The notes: a model not told the origin generated them from the letters alone. A stretch of 64,000 nt of DNA from Datisca glomerata (GCA_003255025.1 QANY01009317.1:496001-560000), one strand, 5' to 3'. Positions 44,831 through 58,810 are shown, counted from the first letter of the stretch. Numbers and translations: made by a program.

Positions 44831-45260
44831 CTTCTCTCGACGTTCTCCCTCTCTCTCTCTACACTCTATATTATGTCTTTCTCTCTCTACGTTCTCTCTC
44901 AAAATTAACAAAACATACAAAAATTAACAAAACAAAAATTAAGAAAACCCATTAAAATTACAAACGTTAACAAAATTCACACAAATTAACAAAACCCATT
45001 AAATTTAACAAAACTCATTTGTTGTGTTTATTTCTGGAGAAAATGAGTTTCTAGGAGAGAGAAAGATGAAGATGAAGATGAAGAGAGAGAGGGTGTGGGA
45101 CAGTGTGTAAGAAGGATAATGACAAAAAAAGAGAAAAAGTAAAGGGAAGGTGGGTCAGGGTTATGACATGCAAAAATTAGTCCTTGAGTATAATTGTGTA
45201 AAATCAATTTTTAGGGGTATAATTCTGCAAAAAAAACTCTAAATTATAAAGGTTAAAAAC
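44831..45260. mobile_element. MULE-like terminal sequence (third element)
   Basis: The stretch 45100-45240 (GACAGTGTGTAAGAAGGATAA, AAGGTGGGTCAGGGTTATGA, ATTTTTAGGGGTATAATTCT) matches the right terminal repeat of the 10 kb MULE at 13200-13345 in order and direction. With the motif array to its left it is probably the right end of a small non-autonomous MULE. Its left end was not found. Confidence 0.55.
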
Positions 45261-45348
45261 AAAATATGATTTAAAGTTCAAAAGAATAAAGGTCAAAACT
45301 AAAAATATTAAGGGTTAAAATTAAAAATTAAAGGTTATATATAAGAAC

Positions 45349-45535
45349 GTTGGGACAGGACGGGACAAAGTCAGGACATGAAAAATTTTCCTGCATCCTG
45401 TCCCATCTCGAACAGGACAGAAAAATTTGTCCTGTCCCTTCTCGACTAGAGCAAAAAAATCATTCCGTCCCACTTGGTTCGGGACAGTTTCTCGGGGTGG
45501 GATGGTTTTCTCGAGACACCTGCACACCCCTAGTG
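45349..45535. mobile_element. Short repeat rich in GGGACAGG/CCTGTCCC, possible MITE
   Basis: Many copies of GGGACAGGACGGGACA and complements, ending CTGCACACCCCTAG, which resembles the end of hAT-type elements. No matching left end is visible, so it is truncated or not a MITE. Confidence 0.45.
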
Positions 45536-45742
45536 TCTTTGTCAAAATGTTAATATTTAGGGGGATAATTTGCATTTACACCTAAAAACAACACCATAAC
45601 TTTTTTGACGCCAAAGTTGTTTGATTTGTGAGACGATACGTGCAGTTTACCGTAGTTTTCGGTATAGTAGACAATAGAATAATTTATGCACATCATCCCC
45701 AAGATACAATAGCTCAGCCACCTTGTTGTAATTCTTACAAAT

Positions 45743-46230
45743 ATGGTTGTGCACGGTTCGGTTCGATGGGTTATTAAAATATTTAATCGAATCGAATTCA
45801 TTGATTACCTAAAATACTGAACTGAACCGAACCGATGTGACTGAATGAAACCGAAGTAATCGATTCGGTTCGATTACTTGTATCCGGTTCGACTACAATT
45901 ATAAAACTTCCAAAAATAGCAAAAATAATTAAATTAAAAATATCAACACTCAACACAATTAATATATCTGTCTAATAAATAATTATGTCTAATTTTTAAT
46001 AATATATGTCTAGTTTATCTCTAATTTATTAAGTTTTTAATCATTTATGTCTAATTAAAATATATATTAAAAATAATTATAATCGATTCAAACTAATTAT
46101 AAGTTTATTATAAAATATAATCAAACTAAAAATTTTATTATTTAAATTAATTGAATCAATTACGATTATTATAATAAAAATATCTACCATTCAATTCGAT
46201 CCATTCTTAAAAATTCTAAGCACCCCTGCT
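45743..46230. mobile_element. Second CGGTTCGGTT-type element, degenerate
   Basis: Left end GTGCACGGTTCGGTTCGATG and right end AAGCACCCCTG echo the hAT MITE at 23662-24101, with the same CCGAACCGA-rich interior. The terminal repeats are imperfect and no target duplication is clear. Confidence 0.5.
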
Positions 46231-49200
46231 TTCAAGTCTGCACTACTTGTAGGAAACGGAGCTTTCTCTAGGCAACACTTTTTTACCAGATTGTATTTAG
46301 AAAACTAAACATAAGTTTTTTTTAACAAGTACTAGACGAAAGACTAATTGGTTGTCATTGGAAAATACAAAAGAGACGACTAGACAAGTCTGAATCTTGG
46401 TGATAATTTTTCTTGGAAAACTGAGAGGTAGTCTACACCATCCTAGTGAAGACATTATATAGGCATTAAAAATAGCTACCGTTTATGACAATTAATTTGC
46501 ACATAATTATAGCAATAATTATTGATTAGCCAACGAATATTAATTAATGCATTAAAAGGAATAAATAATGTAGATGTAAAACTGAAATCAAATTTAATTT
46601 TTTTAGTTCAAAATCAATTTTCAATTTCTGACGTTTTCAGAATTGAATTTTAATAAAAAAATATACAACAATCCCCTATTATTTTTATTATAATTATTAC
46701 TGAACATATCAATTTGGTAGAAGTATGAGATTGTGCATAACAAAGGTGTTAATGGCCTGAACCTTTACGTAGTACTAGTAGAATATTCGTACGGGATCGT
46801 AGAAAAAAAATTAGAAAAAAATGAAACAAAAAGTTTTCATAGGTGTTATTGTCACAAAAAAAGTTTAAGAAATTCATAAGTTTGATATAATAAGATATAT
46901 TTTTCTTTAGCTAAGTAATAGACATATAATGATTTTTACAACAGTTGACACAAATAGATAGCAGTTGAAAAAAATTAGAATTGAGAATGTCAGAAATTTG
47001 CATCACTCAATCAATGATCATAATAATATTTGATAAAAATTATACTTAAATGGAAAACTTCTTTCATCCATCTTGATTTAAAGCAAATTCATATATGAAC
47101 AAAATGTCAATTATTTTAAAAATAAAACTACACAGCATTCATCAACTTAATATTGTTCAACAAATTTGAAAGAAATAAGAAATATAAGTGATTCAGATGA
47201 CTTATTTCTTCAAAACATTTGTTTTATCTTCCATTATATAACAGTACTGGCAAACTGATTCCTCAAACTTGGCAAAAAATAAGAGAAATCACAATAATTT
47301 TTGTGTTCAAAAGAGAAACCACAATCATAAACACAGAGAGATGCGCTAAAACTACTTAGGATATAGTATGTATTCCAACATTTAAAAAAATTATTAGTAT
47401 TGCACATGAGAATTCCTCATCATATTAAAACTACTTAATACTTTTTCCTTAGCTCGGAACAACCTCAAAAATTAAGGCCAAGTACTTGAAAATGTATTCA
47501 TAGTGTTAATTAGTGATATATATTCATGTCCTGCAATAATTTAAAGCTTTTTTTTATTACTAAGCTATTTTCATCCGTGGACATTAAACACAAAAAAAAA
47601 CTGAAAGGCAATATAAATTGAAAAATGTATGTGTAAATGATTTTTTCGATATGAGCACCATTTACTAACGAACAATAAAAATAATAATTTAGAGAATGAG
47701 TGAAAGAATCAAGACGTCATGAGTGACGTGAAAAATTTTTTAAAGGGAAGAAAAATCACGAGAAGACTATTTATATTCACTTGAGTAAATGATTTTACAT
47801 AGTTGAAAATGAAAGAAGAGGGAAGAGGCAATGCATTTAGTAGAAAATTGTTTGGGTTGCCTCCCCTAATTGCACTGAAAATCCTCCTCCTATCATTTAT
47901 TAACCGAGCCTTTATTCAGGCATTGTTCAAAACGGGGGCAAATTAATAATAATAAAAGGGGAGGAATGACCACACCCTCTATACTTTCAGTTGATGAGTT
48001 TTTTGTTAGCGAGTGTCTCCTATTGATGTGATTTTTTTCAAGTATGGGCTTCTTTCCCTTTTATACTTATGTGATTTCTTGTGGTTCGAGCCAGTCAGTC
48101 GTATCTACTTGGTGGCCTGCTATCCTGTCTCTTCCGAGTCAGTCAGCTAACTAATCAATCATTGCCACTTGACTGTCATTCCGAATCTCTTTCATCCATT
48201 TTCGTTCTTCTTCTGATCATTCTCTTCCCGTTTTTGCACAGTTTAGCGAGTGCCTTGCCCGTTTAGGGTAGCACTTAGAGTCTTAGGTTCATTTTCCCGT
48301 TTCAGAGGCACGAGTCTTTCGTTAGTCTTTTTTTGTTGGCCAGTCAGATTTTCCTGTTCTTAGTATGCATCCGGTCGTTCTTCGTGTGTTTACAGGTGTC
48401 TCGCGACATCAGTCTTTTCTCTCATTTTCACTTTTTTACCACTTTCATTAATCCCTTTGATTGATCCTCATTGTCCACGTGACAATGAATATTTTTTACT
48501 TGTTCAGTATGATTTGATTCCCAAATCAAGGACTTTTGTTAAAAAAAAAGTTTCATCGTCTAAAAAAATCAAGGACTTTTCATCACCCAATTGAATAGCA
48601 GTCGTTTCATTTTGATAGCTAAGACGAATTGCAACCATCCATTTGACTAATAAAAGAATTTTGTATGAGTTAAATGTAATTAAAACATGCAGGGGTGATA
48701 ATGTTTTTTAATGATACCATAATTTGAGATTGAAACTTAAGAATTTTGACACTTCATAATTAAGTTCTTCTATATAGAGTTTTAGCAGAAGAAATGTCCT
48801 TTGCATAGTTTTTTTTAACAAAATAACAAGTTGTTATTTACAATTATTAATTGTATTTAATAATATCTTCACACTAATTACTCCGCGTATTTATATTTTT
48901 TACCCAATAATGAAGGTAACGTAACATCTAATGATTATGCTACACATATATTATGTTATAGAATAATATAAGATACTTGCAACCTTTGAGTTTCCATCTA
49001 TGATTATTGTACATATATCTTATACATTTAATTAGCCCTAATTTTAGCATTTTAATTGTCTTAATTTAATTAATATATTTAATAAAATTTCTACATTAAT
49101 ATTCATGTGCATGAGTTTAAAAACATAATCACATGTTCATATACACACACATTTAACACATACCATAAAATTGGGCTGGCCACTGGGCTTGCAAACCCAA

Positions 49201-49979
49201 CTTTATATTTAACATATATATGGTCTTGAGAATTTGATCATACCAATGTACAAATTATATATATAACAACTCTAATATACGTGTTAATTATTATATTTGG
49301 GTGTATCTTATTGTTAGTCGCATTTTTTTTATTAAAAGATATTAAAAATTAATTAATTAATTATGATTGATGTTTTCGGTTTTGTATTATAGTCAAATAT
49401 GTTAGACTTTCAATCTTCCCTCTACATTTTTGACCTTTGAGTTGCATCAAGTAATATTTGTTCATCTCTCTTTATTGAACAAATATTGAATACATTTTAT
49501 TAATTACACATTATCACCATTACTTCTTCTTCACCTCATTAGCATCATATATGTAAAGAATTATATATGTGAGACTTGATTTGATGAGAGAATTGAGTAT
49601 GTGAAGAGAGTTNTCTTGAACTATGTTTTTTTTGAAAAGAACCTCAGGCATTGCTCCATACACACAATCTCAGGTGCTCAATTCGCTTCAAAGCCAGCAC
49701 ATTACGGCCATGTGCTTGATCCCAAAAATTCATGAGGGATTCAGAGAATCAACACTATTCAGAAGCGACATTACTTCAATACTCATATAGGCGTGTATCT
49801 ATCAAGGATGCTCTCATGACTATGACATCCTACTCATAAGAGTTATAATACTCACTAAGAATATTAAACGCAACCTCTTATTGTCATATGATAGATGCAT
49901 GAACATCATAGGGATGACTAATATATATTAATGCATGTGATTCATTATGATATCCAATTCTTAAGGTTGGGTTTCCTCA
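46231..49979. other. Long stretch without recognisable genes
   Basis: AT-rich DNA. The only frame of interest (48081-48266) is short, begins without a good start context and shows no motif. One ambiguous base (N) is at 49613. The right part (49640-49980) is probably untranslated 3' sequence or LTR of the following copia element. Confidence 0.4.
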
Positions 49980-51850
49980 TAGGTGACTCATATTTCTATG
50001 GGCTTTAAACCTATCCCTTCGATGTGATCCTGACGTTTTCTTGAGCTAGAGCCTTAGTTAAATGATCTGCAATATTATTACAACTTTTTATGTAGTCAAC
50101 ATTTGTTGTCCCATCAGACAAATAATGTCTCACTGTCATCCTTCTAATAGACCTGAATTTTTCATTATAAAATTTACTGTGAACCCTTCCAAATGTGACA
50201 GTGCTATCACGATGTATTAAAACTGGTGGCACAGGTTTTTCTCACATACGAATTTCAGATAAAAGATCACGCAACCAACTTGCTTCTTCATTTGCTGAGA
50301 CTAAAGCTATCAATTATGCCTCCATAGTAGATTTAGCAATAATTTGTTATTTTTTTATTTCCAAAAAATTATGCGACCACCTGAAGTAAATATATAGCTA
50401 GTAATGGATAAAGAATTTCCATTTAAAGAATTCCAATCAACATCGCTATATCCCTCAAGTATAGCAGGAAATTTTTGATAAAATAGACCATACGATTGAG
50501 TTTGCTTTAAATATCTAATCACGTGTGTAATCGCATTCCAATGATCTATACTATGTTTACTAGTATATCTTGCTAACATTCCAACATCAAAAGAAATATC
50601 AAGTCTTGTGCAATCGGTAGCATACCTTAAGCTTCCTATATTGCTGCTGTAAAAAAAAAAGCTTACAATATTGCTAGCACAACTTTTTTGATCAATAATG
50701 TTTTTCTCATTCTCAACTGGATATAAACGTATATTTGGATCAAAAGGAGTATTTGTAGGCTTAAGATCAAAATAATTATATTTTTTCAAATCTTTTTCTA
50801 TATAATGTGATTGATCAACAAATATTCCATTCCACGTACAAGTTAATCTCAAACCAAAAATTACATTAGCTTTCCCTACGCCTTTCTTGTTAAAATTATC
50901 TCTAAGTTTTTAAGTAGAATTAATCATATCCATATTATTAGCAAACATACATAAATCATCTACATGCAAACAAATTATGACATAAGCATCAATAACATTT
51001 ATAATAAATATATTTATCACTTTCATTTACTTTGAAATCATTAGAAAACAAACAAGTATCAAAGTTTTCACGCCACATAATGATGTTATTTTCAATATCC
51101 ATGAATCTATATGTGATACTATTGAAATAATAACATAGAAAAACACATGTAAAAGCCATTTTTCCAAGTTTTGGTCTTTTGGGGTCGAATAACCAAACAT
51201 ATATTAAAGGGATAATTTAAGTTTGGTTTATGTTTTTTCCAAAATTAAAAGGTGTTATCATTGAATGTTTATGGGGAACTCTATTCAAAACATAATTTGC
51301 AATAAGAACAGTTTCACCCCATAAATATTTTAGAGCACTGAACTAACAAGTAGAGTATTTATCAAATTATTAAGAGTTTTATTTTTTCATTCAGCTACAC
51401 CATTTGATGAAGAAGAGTATGGAGGATTAGATTCATTTACAATAACTAGAGGCTGAATATAATTATTCAAATCAAGAGAATCATATTCATTTCCTCTGTC
51501 ACTTTGAAATCTCTTAATTTTTCTATCAAAAGTATTTTCTACCACATTTATGACTATGGATAATTTTCAAAAGCAGAACTCTTATTTTTCAATAGATAAA
51601 CATAAGTATATTTAGAAAATTTATCAATAAAAGTATTAAAATATCTATTACCACCACATGTTAAAATACCTTCAAATTCACATATGTCAGTGTGAATCAG
51701 CTCTAATAAAGTGCTACTTCTTTCAACACTTTTTGAAGGTCTTTTAGTAACTAGCAATCCTACAATATTCATTTTTTCAAAATTGTTTTCAAGTTTAGGA
51801 ATAAAACCCAAATTACTCATATTTTTCACACATTTGCTTTCACTATGACA
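49980..51850 (-). pseudogene. Copia element 3: RNase H, RT and integrase remnants
   Basis: Minus strand. RNase H end TVTFGRVHSKFYNEKFRSIR with NNIADHLTKALAQ (50232-50011). RT end and RNase H start DQSHYIEKDLKKYNYFDLKP, SSNIGSLRYATDCTRLDISF, HWNAITHVIRYLKQTQSYGL (50852-50355). A degenerate RT core follows. Integrase start NMSNLGFIPKLENNFEKM, LLELIHTDICEFEG and FNTFIDKFSKYTYVYLL (51829-51554). This is a different copia lineage from the 2 kb-LTR family. Its integrase is cut at 51850 by the next copia LTR. Confidence 0.8.
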
Positions 51851-51854
51851 TAAT

Positions 51855-53680
51855 TGTTGGATCAGGTTTTAGATTTTGAAGAAAAATTAATGAACCATGA
51901 CTAATTCATGAGCGGAATATAAAAAAAATTCATACAAACATTTAATCCAATTAAACATAAAAGCAATCAATAAACATACATAATCATATAAACATATCGA
52001 GAAAAGATTGAAATAATTTATACATATTTAATTAATGAAGAAATTCTGATTTGGCGGGATTCAATTCTTTATCTCCCATTCTTCATTCTTAAGATTCACA
52101 GAGTTATCAATTGATACTTACTCCGACAACCACTCGTTAGAGTCAGAAATAAATCTCTCAAGGATTGTTGTAGGAATTTAGTGTGACTCTTAAAACGATT
52201 GGAAGAGAAAACAAAATTTTTCACTTCCCCTACTGTGAAAATCGATAGCAACAGTGTAGGGAAGAGGAGAGAAACTTTTGTTGCTCTGCTTAACACACTT
52301 AAGGATGGCGTTAGCCATAGGGATAATGATGCAATCTCTGATATGACAAAGCTAAAATTTTCTCTCTCCATGCACCGTGATGTGCGATTTTTACATCTCC
52401 CCTAGAGCTAAAATTATGTTCAAATTTATCTGTCCAAATTGATGAATTAAATTGATTTCTATCAATTAATTAATTAATTTTTTTCGTTTACTAATTATCT
52501 AATAATTAGAAAATAAAAAAAATCAATTTGAACAATAATTTTACTCTTCACTAATTTAGTGATGACACTCATCTCATATAGGTTCGAGAAGTGTACTTTG
52601 GTCCAAAACACATTTTTGGTCCAATTGTCGTTGTTTCTACTTCTTGTCCTTATGAACTACTCCTGAGACCCAATGAACCCATATGAATAAAACTATGAGA
52701 TTCAAATACCCGACTAATTTATCTCCATAAATTTTTAACTTATTTAATTCTGACATCGTACGACTCCACTATAGATCTGATGCCGATAGAACTCTTGTTC
52801 ATGCGCGCTACATTTTCTGTTGGTACAAATAAACATTTATATTTTATGGTCCACAGAATATTTTATGATATTACCCGTCATGAATATTAGTAAAAAGATC
52901 ACTATGTAAAATTATCATTTTACCCCTCTATTTATTATTTGTTTTACTCATTTATTAACTATGAATAATAAAGACATATCAGTGAATTGTCATATACAGA
53001 TCATCATATCTTATTCAATAACTCATGTCGTCGAGTACCAGACCCGATTTATTTATTCACACATTCATTAATAAAGCATAATATGATATTGTTGCTATTG
53101 CAATCTCGCCACGAATTCTATATCTGTGAATCATGCAACTTCAACATAGTTGAATCACGATCTTAATAATCGAGGTATTGTTCGGCAATTCGAACTCACT
53201 TCTTTGGCATATGAAAGATCACAAGTAACTAGGTCAAGTTTCATTTTCACCTCAGGATTAAGGTAATTATGAAAATACACCTATGTAACAATTAGATTTA
53301 GAGTTAGATAAACAACTTTGCTCTAAAATAATTTGTTACTGGTCTATTCAACATATTCCATAATATGTCTACTAGGTCAACCATTAAAGTCTCCACTCCC
53401 ATGCTCCGAGACCAGTATTATTTGATTCAACCTAACAATCATAATTGAGTTTGATCGCCCAGTCGATCCTAAAACTACGAATATCATTCTGAACTATCTC
53501 ATATGAGTTTGTCTAGAAGACTGTTTGGTCTTTACTCTTCTTACGTTGATAATAGTTTCAGGACTTAAGTAAGTTACAAACACACTTTAATTATAGAAAA
53601 CTTTCATTTATTCAGAAAATTTATTAATACATAAATGTCAAAGAAATAATTGTTTACTCATAAATAGTTACTACATCCTA
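51855..53680 (-). mobile_element. 3' LTR of copia element 4
   Basis: Starts TGTTGGATCAGGTTTTAG. Its first roughly 800 bases are repeated at 63205-64000 (TAATGAACCATGACTAATTC; ATCGATTGGAAGAGAAAACA-type block; GGTTCGAGAAGTGTAC). It runs directly into RT coding sequence at about 53690, so its inner end and the RNase H gene have been deleted. Confidence 0.8.
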
Positions 53681-53689
53681 CTTCAAGAT

Positions 53690-55689
53690 TGCCATTCAGA
53701 AAAGCAGTCTTGACGTCCATCTACTAGATTTTATAATCGAGGGCAGCAACAATGGACATGAGGATTCATATGGATTTAAGCATGGTCACCGGCGAGAATG
53801 TATCCTCATAGGCAATACCTTCCTTTTGGGTGTAGCCCTTGGCTACAATCCTAGCTTTGAATATCTATATATTCTCATCCGGACCTCTCTTCTTCTTATA
53901 AATCCATTTACACCCTACGGGTTTTACCCTTTCGGGAGGATCTACAAGCTTCCAGACTCTGTTCGAGTACATAAATTATATCTCGACATTCATGGCTTCT
54001 TTCCATGGGTTTACTTTAGGACCAACCATAGCCTACGAGTAGGAAACATGTTTATCATAATCATTATCTGAGACAGTCGCTAAGGCATATTCATAAGACA
54101 TGTACATGTCAGGTTGTCTGACAACCCTCTCACTACGTTAATGCTCTAAAGGCTCCAACTCCTTCTATGGTTCTTCCATTATTGAATCGAGAACAAGTCT
54201 TGATTGTGGGTCTGTGTCATCCCACTCAATAATTATTCTAGCACAAGTGTCCTTCTTGGCTTCACACCTCTTATGTAGTCATCTTCAAGGAAACACGCAT
54301 TAGTGCACAAGATTGTTTTCTTGTCGGTTGGATTATAAAAGACATATCCATTCGTTCCCTTGGAATATCCTACAAATAAGTATAATTCTGATCGACTGGA
54401 TAACTTGTCTGTCTTCGGTCTCAGTACGTGTGTCGGGCATACCCATATATTACGGTAGCTTACGAATGACTTTCGTCCACTCATCTTTCATAAGGTGCTA
54501 GGCACCATCTTTGACGGAACTTAGTTAAGAATATATGTCATTGTATTCATGACATATTCTCATAACGAATTTAGAAGGGATGAAATAACTCATCATGGAT
54601 CTAACCATATCCAATAGAGTTCGATTCCTTCTCTTTAACACACCATTCTGTTCTGGAGTGACAAATGTATAAGTTGAGAAAGAATATTTTATTCCTTAAG
54701 AAAGTCTTCAAACTCTCTTAGAAAATGCTCTCCACCACAATCAGATCATAGTGTTTTGATTTATTTCTCTAATTGCTTCTCAACCATGGCCTTGTACTCT
54801 TTGAACATTTTAAAGGTTTCAGACTTTTGACGCATTAGATAAATATGTCCAAAATGTGAGTAGTCATCTGTGAATGTTACAAAATATTCATAACCTCCTC
54901 TTGCTTAGATATTCAATGTCCACATACATCACTATGTACGGTTCGAGACATTGAGTGGCTCTTTCACCCTTCACTGAAAAGGGGCTCTTGATCATTTTTT
55001 CTTCGATGCAGGATTCGCACGTGGGTAGTGATCACACACTTAAAGTTTACAATGAACCATACTTTACTAGTCTTTTAATCTTGCCTAGGTTAATGCGATC
55101 AAGACGCAAGTGTCACAAGTAGGTTAGATCGATAGAGTAAGACATCAACCTTTTACTATCCCTTTATAAATCAATATTTACTTTAGTGTCACATATCATT
55201 TGAACTTTTGGTTTATATAGAATAAGTTGTTTATTATGCGTGCAGTAGTAATTAAGTATTTATTTCTAAAAATACCAATATAATTATCAATGAAATCTAA
55301 ATAAAATCCTTGCTCAATTAAACTAGCTAATGAAATAAGGTTTTTCTAAAAAATCATGATATAATAAACATCACGCATAACCAAATATTTGTTCTTAAAT
55401 AACAATTTAATAGTTCTAACTGATATTACTAGTACTAGTGCTCCATTTCTCCAACAAAAGCTGAACTCGCTCTCGTTAAGCCTTCTGCTTTCTCTAAATC
55501 CTTATAGGGAACAACGAATGTGGTTAGTGGTTGTAGAGTCTACAATCCATAAAAAAGTAGAGTCAGCCACATAACATGCTTTGGTAATAAGTAATGTACC
55601 TTTGGATTTGAACTCCTTGAGATAATTTGGTTGTTCCGTTTTCAATGACCAGTGACTCCATATTGATGACACTTATCTTTCAACTTGTT
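53690..55689 (-). pseudogene. RT start, integrase, protease and zinc knuckle of copia element 4
   Basis: Minus strand: DVKTAFLNG and the K-G-Y-x-Q region in 53690-54050. Integrase tail WVCPTHVLRPKTDKLSSRSE with LYLFVGYSKGTNGYVFY at 54484-54233. Degenerate integrase core at 54650-55000 (FKMFKEYKAMVEKQLEK; YVVTFTDDYSH-type). Pre-integrase at about 55030-55150. Protease region at 55400-55560. A gag zinc knuckle remnant (DKCHQYGVTGH) lies near 55650. The frame is heavily broken. The gag ORF is split at 55689 by the CACTA-like element and resumes at 59490. Confidence 0.75.
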
Positions 55690-56589
55690 CACTTTTACAA
55701 TGACACCCATAAAAAAATATTATGACAGCTTTGTTAAACCTGTCAAAGGAAAAAAGTGTTTGAAAAATTTTATTGTTTGAGTTAGTATGACAGTGTTTAC
55801 AGAAACTATCATAAAATGTTTACCTATTATGACAATTATTCATTTTAATTGTCATAAAAAGGTTTTACCCTTTTTAAGAGGACATACTCGCATAGTTATA
55901 TATACCCAAAGTTAATGTTAATTATAAAAATATCATCTATATTTCTCATAACCCTAATTCTCAAATCAGAACTCACTCTCAGCCTTCTCTCTCGCTCTCA
56001 GCCTGCGCTCTCTCCCTCTCGAGCTCGTCTTTGTACTCATATATTTCTCTATTTCTAGCTCGTCTCTACACTCCTCTCTCTGTTTGTCTCTCTCTCTCTC
56101 TAATCTCGTTGGTCTGGTCTATGCCCATCTGGCTTGTTGATCAGGGCCATATTCTATTTTTCTATATCTGGATAAAATTTACGAAGCTTATTCACGTTCT
56201 GGTACAAATCTGGTAGAATTACTTGTGATTTCAGTTTTCGTTCTTTATTTTCAGCTTTTCTTTCGGGTTTAAATCTCATATCAAAACTTTATATAAGTTA
56301 GGCTATGCTTCATTCTATGCCATGGTTGACAGTCTTAATTAAGGAGAACTTATTAATCTCTGTGTATTTACTTGATTCATTCTTCAATATTATAGTTCTA
56401 GAGGATTCTGTGCGTCACTTCTTTAATTTGTATGATAAGAAGAAAGATTTGTTTCTCTTTCGAAGGTAAAGATCCAGATCTATTGTTGAATAAAGGAATT
56501 TTAGGAGCCTATTTGGTCACTCAGAAGGATGGAAAATTTAAGCCAAATGTGAGTTTTGGGATTTTGGGTATTTTCTATTTCTCTTACAA

Positions 56590-58810
56590 AAAGGAGACAT
56601 TTTTAGCTCAGATTAGAGTAGGTCATGCAATGTGGCCAGCACTTGTTGTAGATGAATCACTTATTGGTCATCATAAGGGTGTAAGCAAAACTTTAGGAGG
56701 AAGGTAAGTTCCAGTTCAATTTTTTGGTACCCACGATTTTTTAAGGTTTGTATTGTGTCAATTGCTAGTTTTATGTTTCTTAGTGATATGGAAATTCTCA
56801 AATCGTGTAACTTGTAGCAAGATCTTCTCCTCAAACTTATGTTGTTACTTTTAAATGATTGTGCAGGATTAGAGTAAAACAAACTATCTCATTCCTTAGA
56901 GGACTTCTTTCTTCTTTCCACTTGAAGTGCAAGAAGCCTCATTTTTTCCAAAGCTTGGAAGAGGCAAAAATCTAATGTTTAGATGTTATTTTATTTCATT
57001 TTATCCTAGAGAACTAAGATGCTAGTTTTGTTTGATACGTGCATTTTGTAATTTATTTTAACCAAATATAAACTTTATAGCTTTGAGTGCTTCAGGATGT
57101 TGAAGTGTTGCCTGGATTTTAATATAGCATGTCCACGTCAGGAATAGATGTGCTCGTCCTAAGAATTTTCTGTTTATGTAGTATTTGATTCATCACCCTA
57201 GAGTCATGCAGTTATGTCTCTGCAAAGCTAATGTTGTCATCTCTCTGTTTTTGTTCAAGTTTATTATTTTCATTTTGAAAGTACGCATTTTATGAAGGTA
57301 CCTAAGTAAGCAGAAGCTTCCGGCCAGTATGGTACGGTTGCAAAATAGAATCTGGGTAGGTGATTGTGATAGTGCTAGTGGCGAGGATGAACTGAGTATA
57401 GATTCAAATGAAGAACATGAAGGAGGGACTAAACAATCAATGGATGGAACATGAGGTCCTCCATATGTTGTTGGAGACATGTAAATAGTAAGCCTTGGTA
57501 TGGTCTTTCTTGCTATCAGATCAATACTACTACATTTTTATATGGCTTCTTATCCAAAAACATATCTTGATATTTCCTTTTTTCCATCCATAACATCCTT
57601 TGTTCTTATTTTTGAAGGAGAATATCCTTTCTTCCGCAACATATCTTACATTTTTTAATTTTTTTTATTTAAGTTGCGTGTTACTACAATGATTTAAACG
57701 TTGAAACTCCTCTTTTAAGGGGAAACGTGAATCTTAGTTACGCTGTTATCAAAGTCAAAACTGTTTGAACCCATCTTGCATTGGTTCTTTTAGTATTTAC
57801 TAATAAATTATGTACAGATTTAGTAGCTGTCAGAATTTTTTTTTGTTTGCTTGATTTTTATAATACTTTCGGTTGTGGTTAAATCATATTACATGAAGCT
57901 GACCTCGGGATGGCCCAAATTTTCCCTTGAATAATCATTTAAAAATCAGGAGCTTCTCTCTTAGATTTGCTTTTCTAGGATGGTCGGCTGCTTGGGGTGG
58001 AAATCTTACTCTCGATAACTTAAAGAAAAGAGGTATTCACTTGGTCATTAGGTGTCTCTCTGCAAGGATGAGGAAAGTAATAACCATTTATTCCTACACA
58101 CTCATTCATTGTTGTGCTTTGCAATTTTGTTATTTTGAATGCGGGTATTAGTTGGTGCATGTCGAAAAATGTGATGGAACTGTTGATAGGCTGGATATTT
58201 GTGGGTTATGGGAAGATGGGGAAGAAGCTTTGGAAAGTTGTCCCGTTGTATGCTTTTTCGACTTTTTGGTCAGAAAGAAATAAAAGGATATTTTAGGGGA
58301 TTGAATCCCAAATGGATTTTATTCTTAAGTCATTTGTTCTTTCTTGTAATTCTCAATCCAATGCTTTTATTTGCTGGATAATTTTGATTTGCTTCTTTTT
58401 ATTCAATACACATACTTTTTCTGTTGCCCTTCATTCCATTTATGGGTATATTGAATTATTTTTCTAGGAAAGATTGTTAGGGATTTAGAACATTTCTGGG
58501 ATAATGGATTCATCTGGCCCGAAGGCTACACTACTATAAGGAAGTTTGCTTCATTGACAGGTTGAACGTCATTGGACATTAGTTATAAGTATATCACATA
58601 AATCAGGTTTTTATGCCATGTTTTTTTTTCTTAAGTTTCTCCATTCATATGAATCATATTCATTTCATGTGTTAGTTTCAGTTGACAATTTTTTTCCATC
58701 TAATATGGGGCTTCCAGATCCTAAGGTTTGTACTTTATATAATGGAAGTTTTGAGGGATTTTGAGTCGAAGATTCAACCTTTATTCAGAGTAACATTGGA
58801 TAATAGAGAG
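56590..58810 (+). pseudogene. ATX-like: Captured exons of an ATX1/ATX2-like histone methyltransferase
   Basis: Five exons with introns retained. (a) about 56590-56745: GHAMWPALVVDESLIGHHKG, the PWWP motif, then a TAA (56705) where Ser is usual, then VPVQFFGTHDF. (b) 56867-56972: IRVKQTISFLRGLLSSFHLK. (c) 57298-57480: YLSKQKLPASMVRLQN and an acidic linker. (d) 58468-58560: GKIVRDLEHFWDNGFIWPEG, the FYRN domain. (e) 58718-58810: DPKVCTLY then MEVLRDFESKIQPLFRVTLD, the FYRC start, with one base lost. Splice donors and acceptors fit and phases match at (a)/(b) and (d)/(e). In plants these proteins methylate histone H3 K4. PHD and SET domains are absent, so it is a non-functional fragment. Confidence 0.88.
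57905..58320 (+). pseudogene. L1-type LINE zf-RVT fragment inside the captured gene intron
   Basis: Readings such as FAFLGWSAAWGGNLTLDNLK with KRGIHLVIRC, then VPLYAFSTFWSERNKRIF, match the zinc-binding region C-terminal to LINE reverse transcriptases (W-x-A-A-x-G-x-I-L-T-x-D-N-L-x-K-R-G; W-x-E-R-N-x-R-x-F). Small frameshifts occur. It lies in the intron between exons (c) and (d) of the ATX-like fragment. Confidence 0.8.

Noticed and set aside
48081..48266. Possible small secreted protein frame
   Set aside because: Short, no support from codon pattern or motifs, and surrounded by sequence without gene signals.
52199..52405. Overlapping frames near 52.1-52.4 kb on both strands
   Set aside because: Inside the copia 4 LTR. 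The homologous part of the right LTR (63.5-63.7 kb) does not keep either frame.
56703..56712. GTAAGTT at 56704 as a splice donor of the ATX-like exon
   Set aside because: The exon continues past it in frame with VPVQFFGTHDF, so the TAA is a stop within the exon, and the true donor is at 56746.
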